This document shows positions 30,110 to 30,173 of a DNA stretch of 30,173 nucleotides, piece after piece. Origin of the DNA: Spirochaetaceae bacterium (GTDB lineage: Bacteria; Spirochaetota; Spirochaetia; SZUA-6; Bin103); NCBI GenBank assembly GCA_028818385.1, contig JAPPNY010000040.1:1-30173 (forward strand), given 5' to 3'. A model generated the notes under the pieces. It did not search any database. It saw only the letters and a list, made by a program, of their open reading frames with translations, and was not told where the DNA came from. The position numbers were made by a program, and so were the translations under genes. The number at the start of each line of letters is the position of its first letter. The first letter of the stretch is position 1.

Positions 30110-30173
30110 ATGCGCATGACTGTCAGTGCCCGCGATCTGGTGGTGGAAAAAGGCTGAGATTCCCGCTTTGCTG
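30110..30173 (+). pseudogene. Start of an unidentified gene, apparently frameshifted, cut by window end
   Basis: After a GGAG (30100-30103) an ATG at 30110 opens the frame MRMTVSARDLVVEKG and then meets TGA. If one A is removed from the A5 run (30147-30151) the frame continues as VVEKAEIPALL to the end of the window. So either the gene is broken, or it uses slippage at the A-run as some transposases do, or the run is misread. The fragment is too short to name. Its position behind a long inverted repeat makes a transposase possible but unproven. Confidence 0.35.

Noticed and set aside
1..30173. tRNA or rRNA genes
   Set aside because: No cloverleaf with the conserved TTCRANY loop and no rRNA-like stretch was recognised by eye; a tRNAscan or covariance search would settle it.

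Overview
The window is GC-rich DNA from a gene-dense bacterial chromosome. Coding strands have strong G/C third positions, and many genes overlap by 1-4 bases. Gene content is that of a heterotroph with broad small-molecule catabolism: a hydantoinase fragment, a sugar/polyol dehydrogenase pair, an SMP-30 lactonase, a LarA-type racemase, a tartrate/malate-type dehydrogenase and a PhyH dioxygenase. A secreted CotH protein and a propeller lipoprotein point to a cell with an elaborated surface. The mix resembles uncultured marine or symbiotic lineages such as GC-rich Spirochaetota, but the phylum cannot be fixed from this sequence alone.

Layout. 1-675: the 3' end of a hydantoinase B gene with a coupled small zinc-finger protein. 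746-2736: a zinc MDR dehydrogenase and a Gfo/Idh/MocA oxidoreductase (operon). 2835-4154: an AAA/DUF4143 ATPase. 4166-7218 (minus): CotH protein then SMP-30 lactonase. 7341-9845: LarA homologue, then an orphan polyamine-type binding protein. 9882-12351 (minus): dehydrogenase, GGDEF and PhyH operon. 12398-15243: trkA-trkH potassium uptake. 15247-17853 (minus): three overlapping genes for an RsmI homologue, a divergent tRNA-guanine transglycosylase homologue and an Arm/Rmt-type 16S rRNA methyltransferase. 17883-18479: a duplicated 2TM membrane protein. 18564-26233 (minus): a four-gene DNA-repair operon (AddB-like helicase, UvrD/AddA-like helicase, Fe-S PD-(D/E)XK nuclease, RecJ), all overlapping. 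26498-28371 (minus): a lipoprotein of 14 repeats broken by one frameshift. 28508 to the end: a poorly coding, compositionally different accessory stretch with one or two small ORFs, ending in a perfect inverted repeat and the start of a possibly frameshifted gene.

The two most system-like loci are the 15247-17853 and 18564-26233 operons. The first combines homologues of enzymes acting on 16S rRNA C1402 (RsmI) and G1405 (Arm family), three nucleotides apart in helix 44, with a base-exchange enzyme whose substrate loop is altered. The second looks like a split AddAB-type end-resection machine: its nuclease is a free-standing Cas4/AddB-like iron-sulfur protein and RecJ is built into the operon.

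Several transcription units begin with a -10-like hexamer only 6-9 nt before the start codon (746, 12351, 17853, 26233). This suggests frequent leaderless mRNAs, and two of these sites lie in near-symmetrical divergent promoters.
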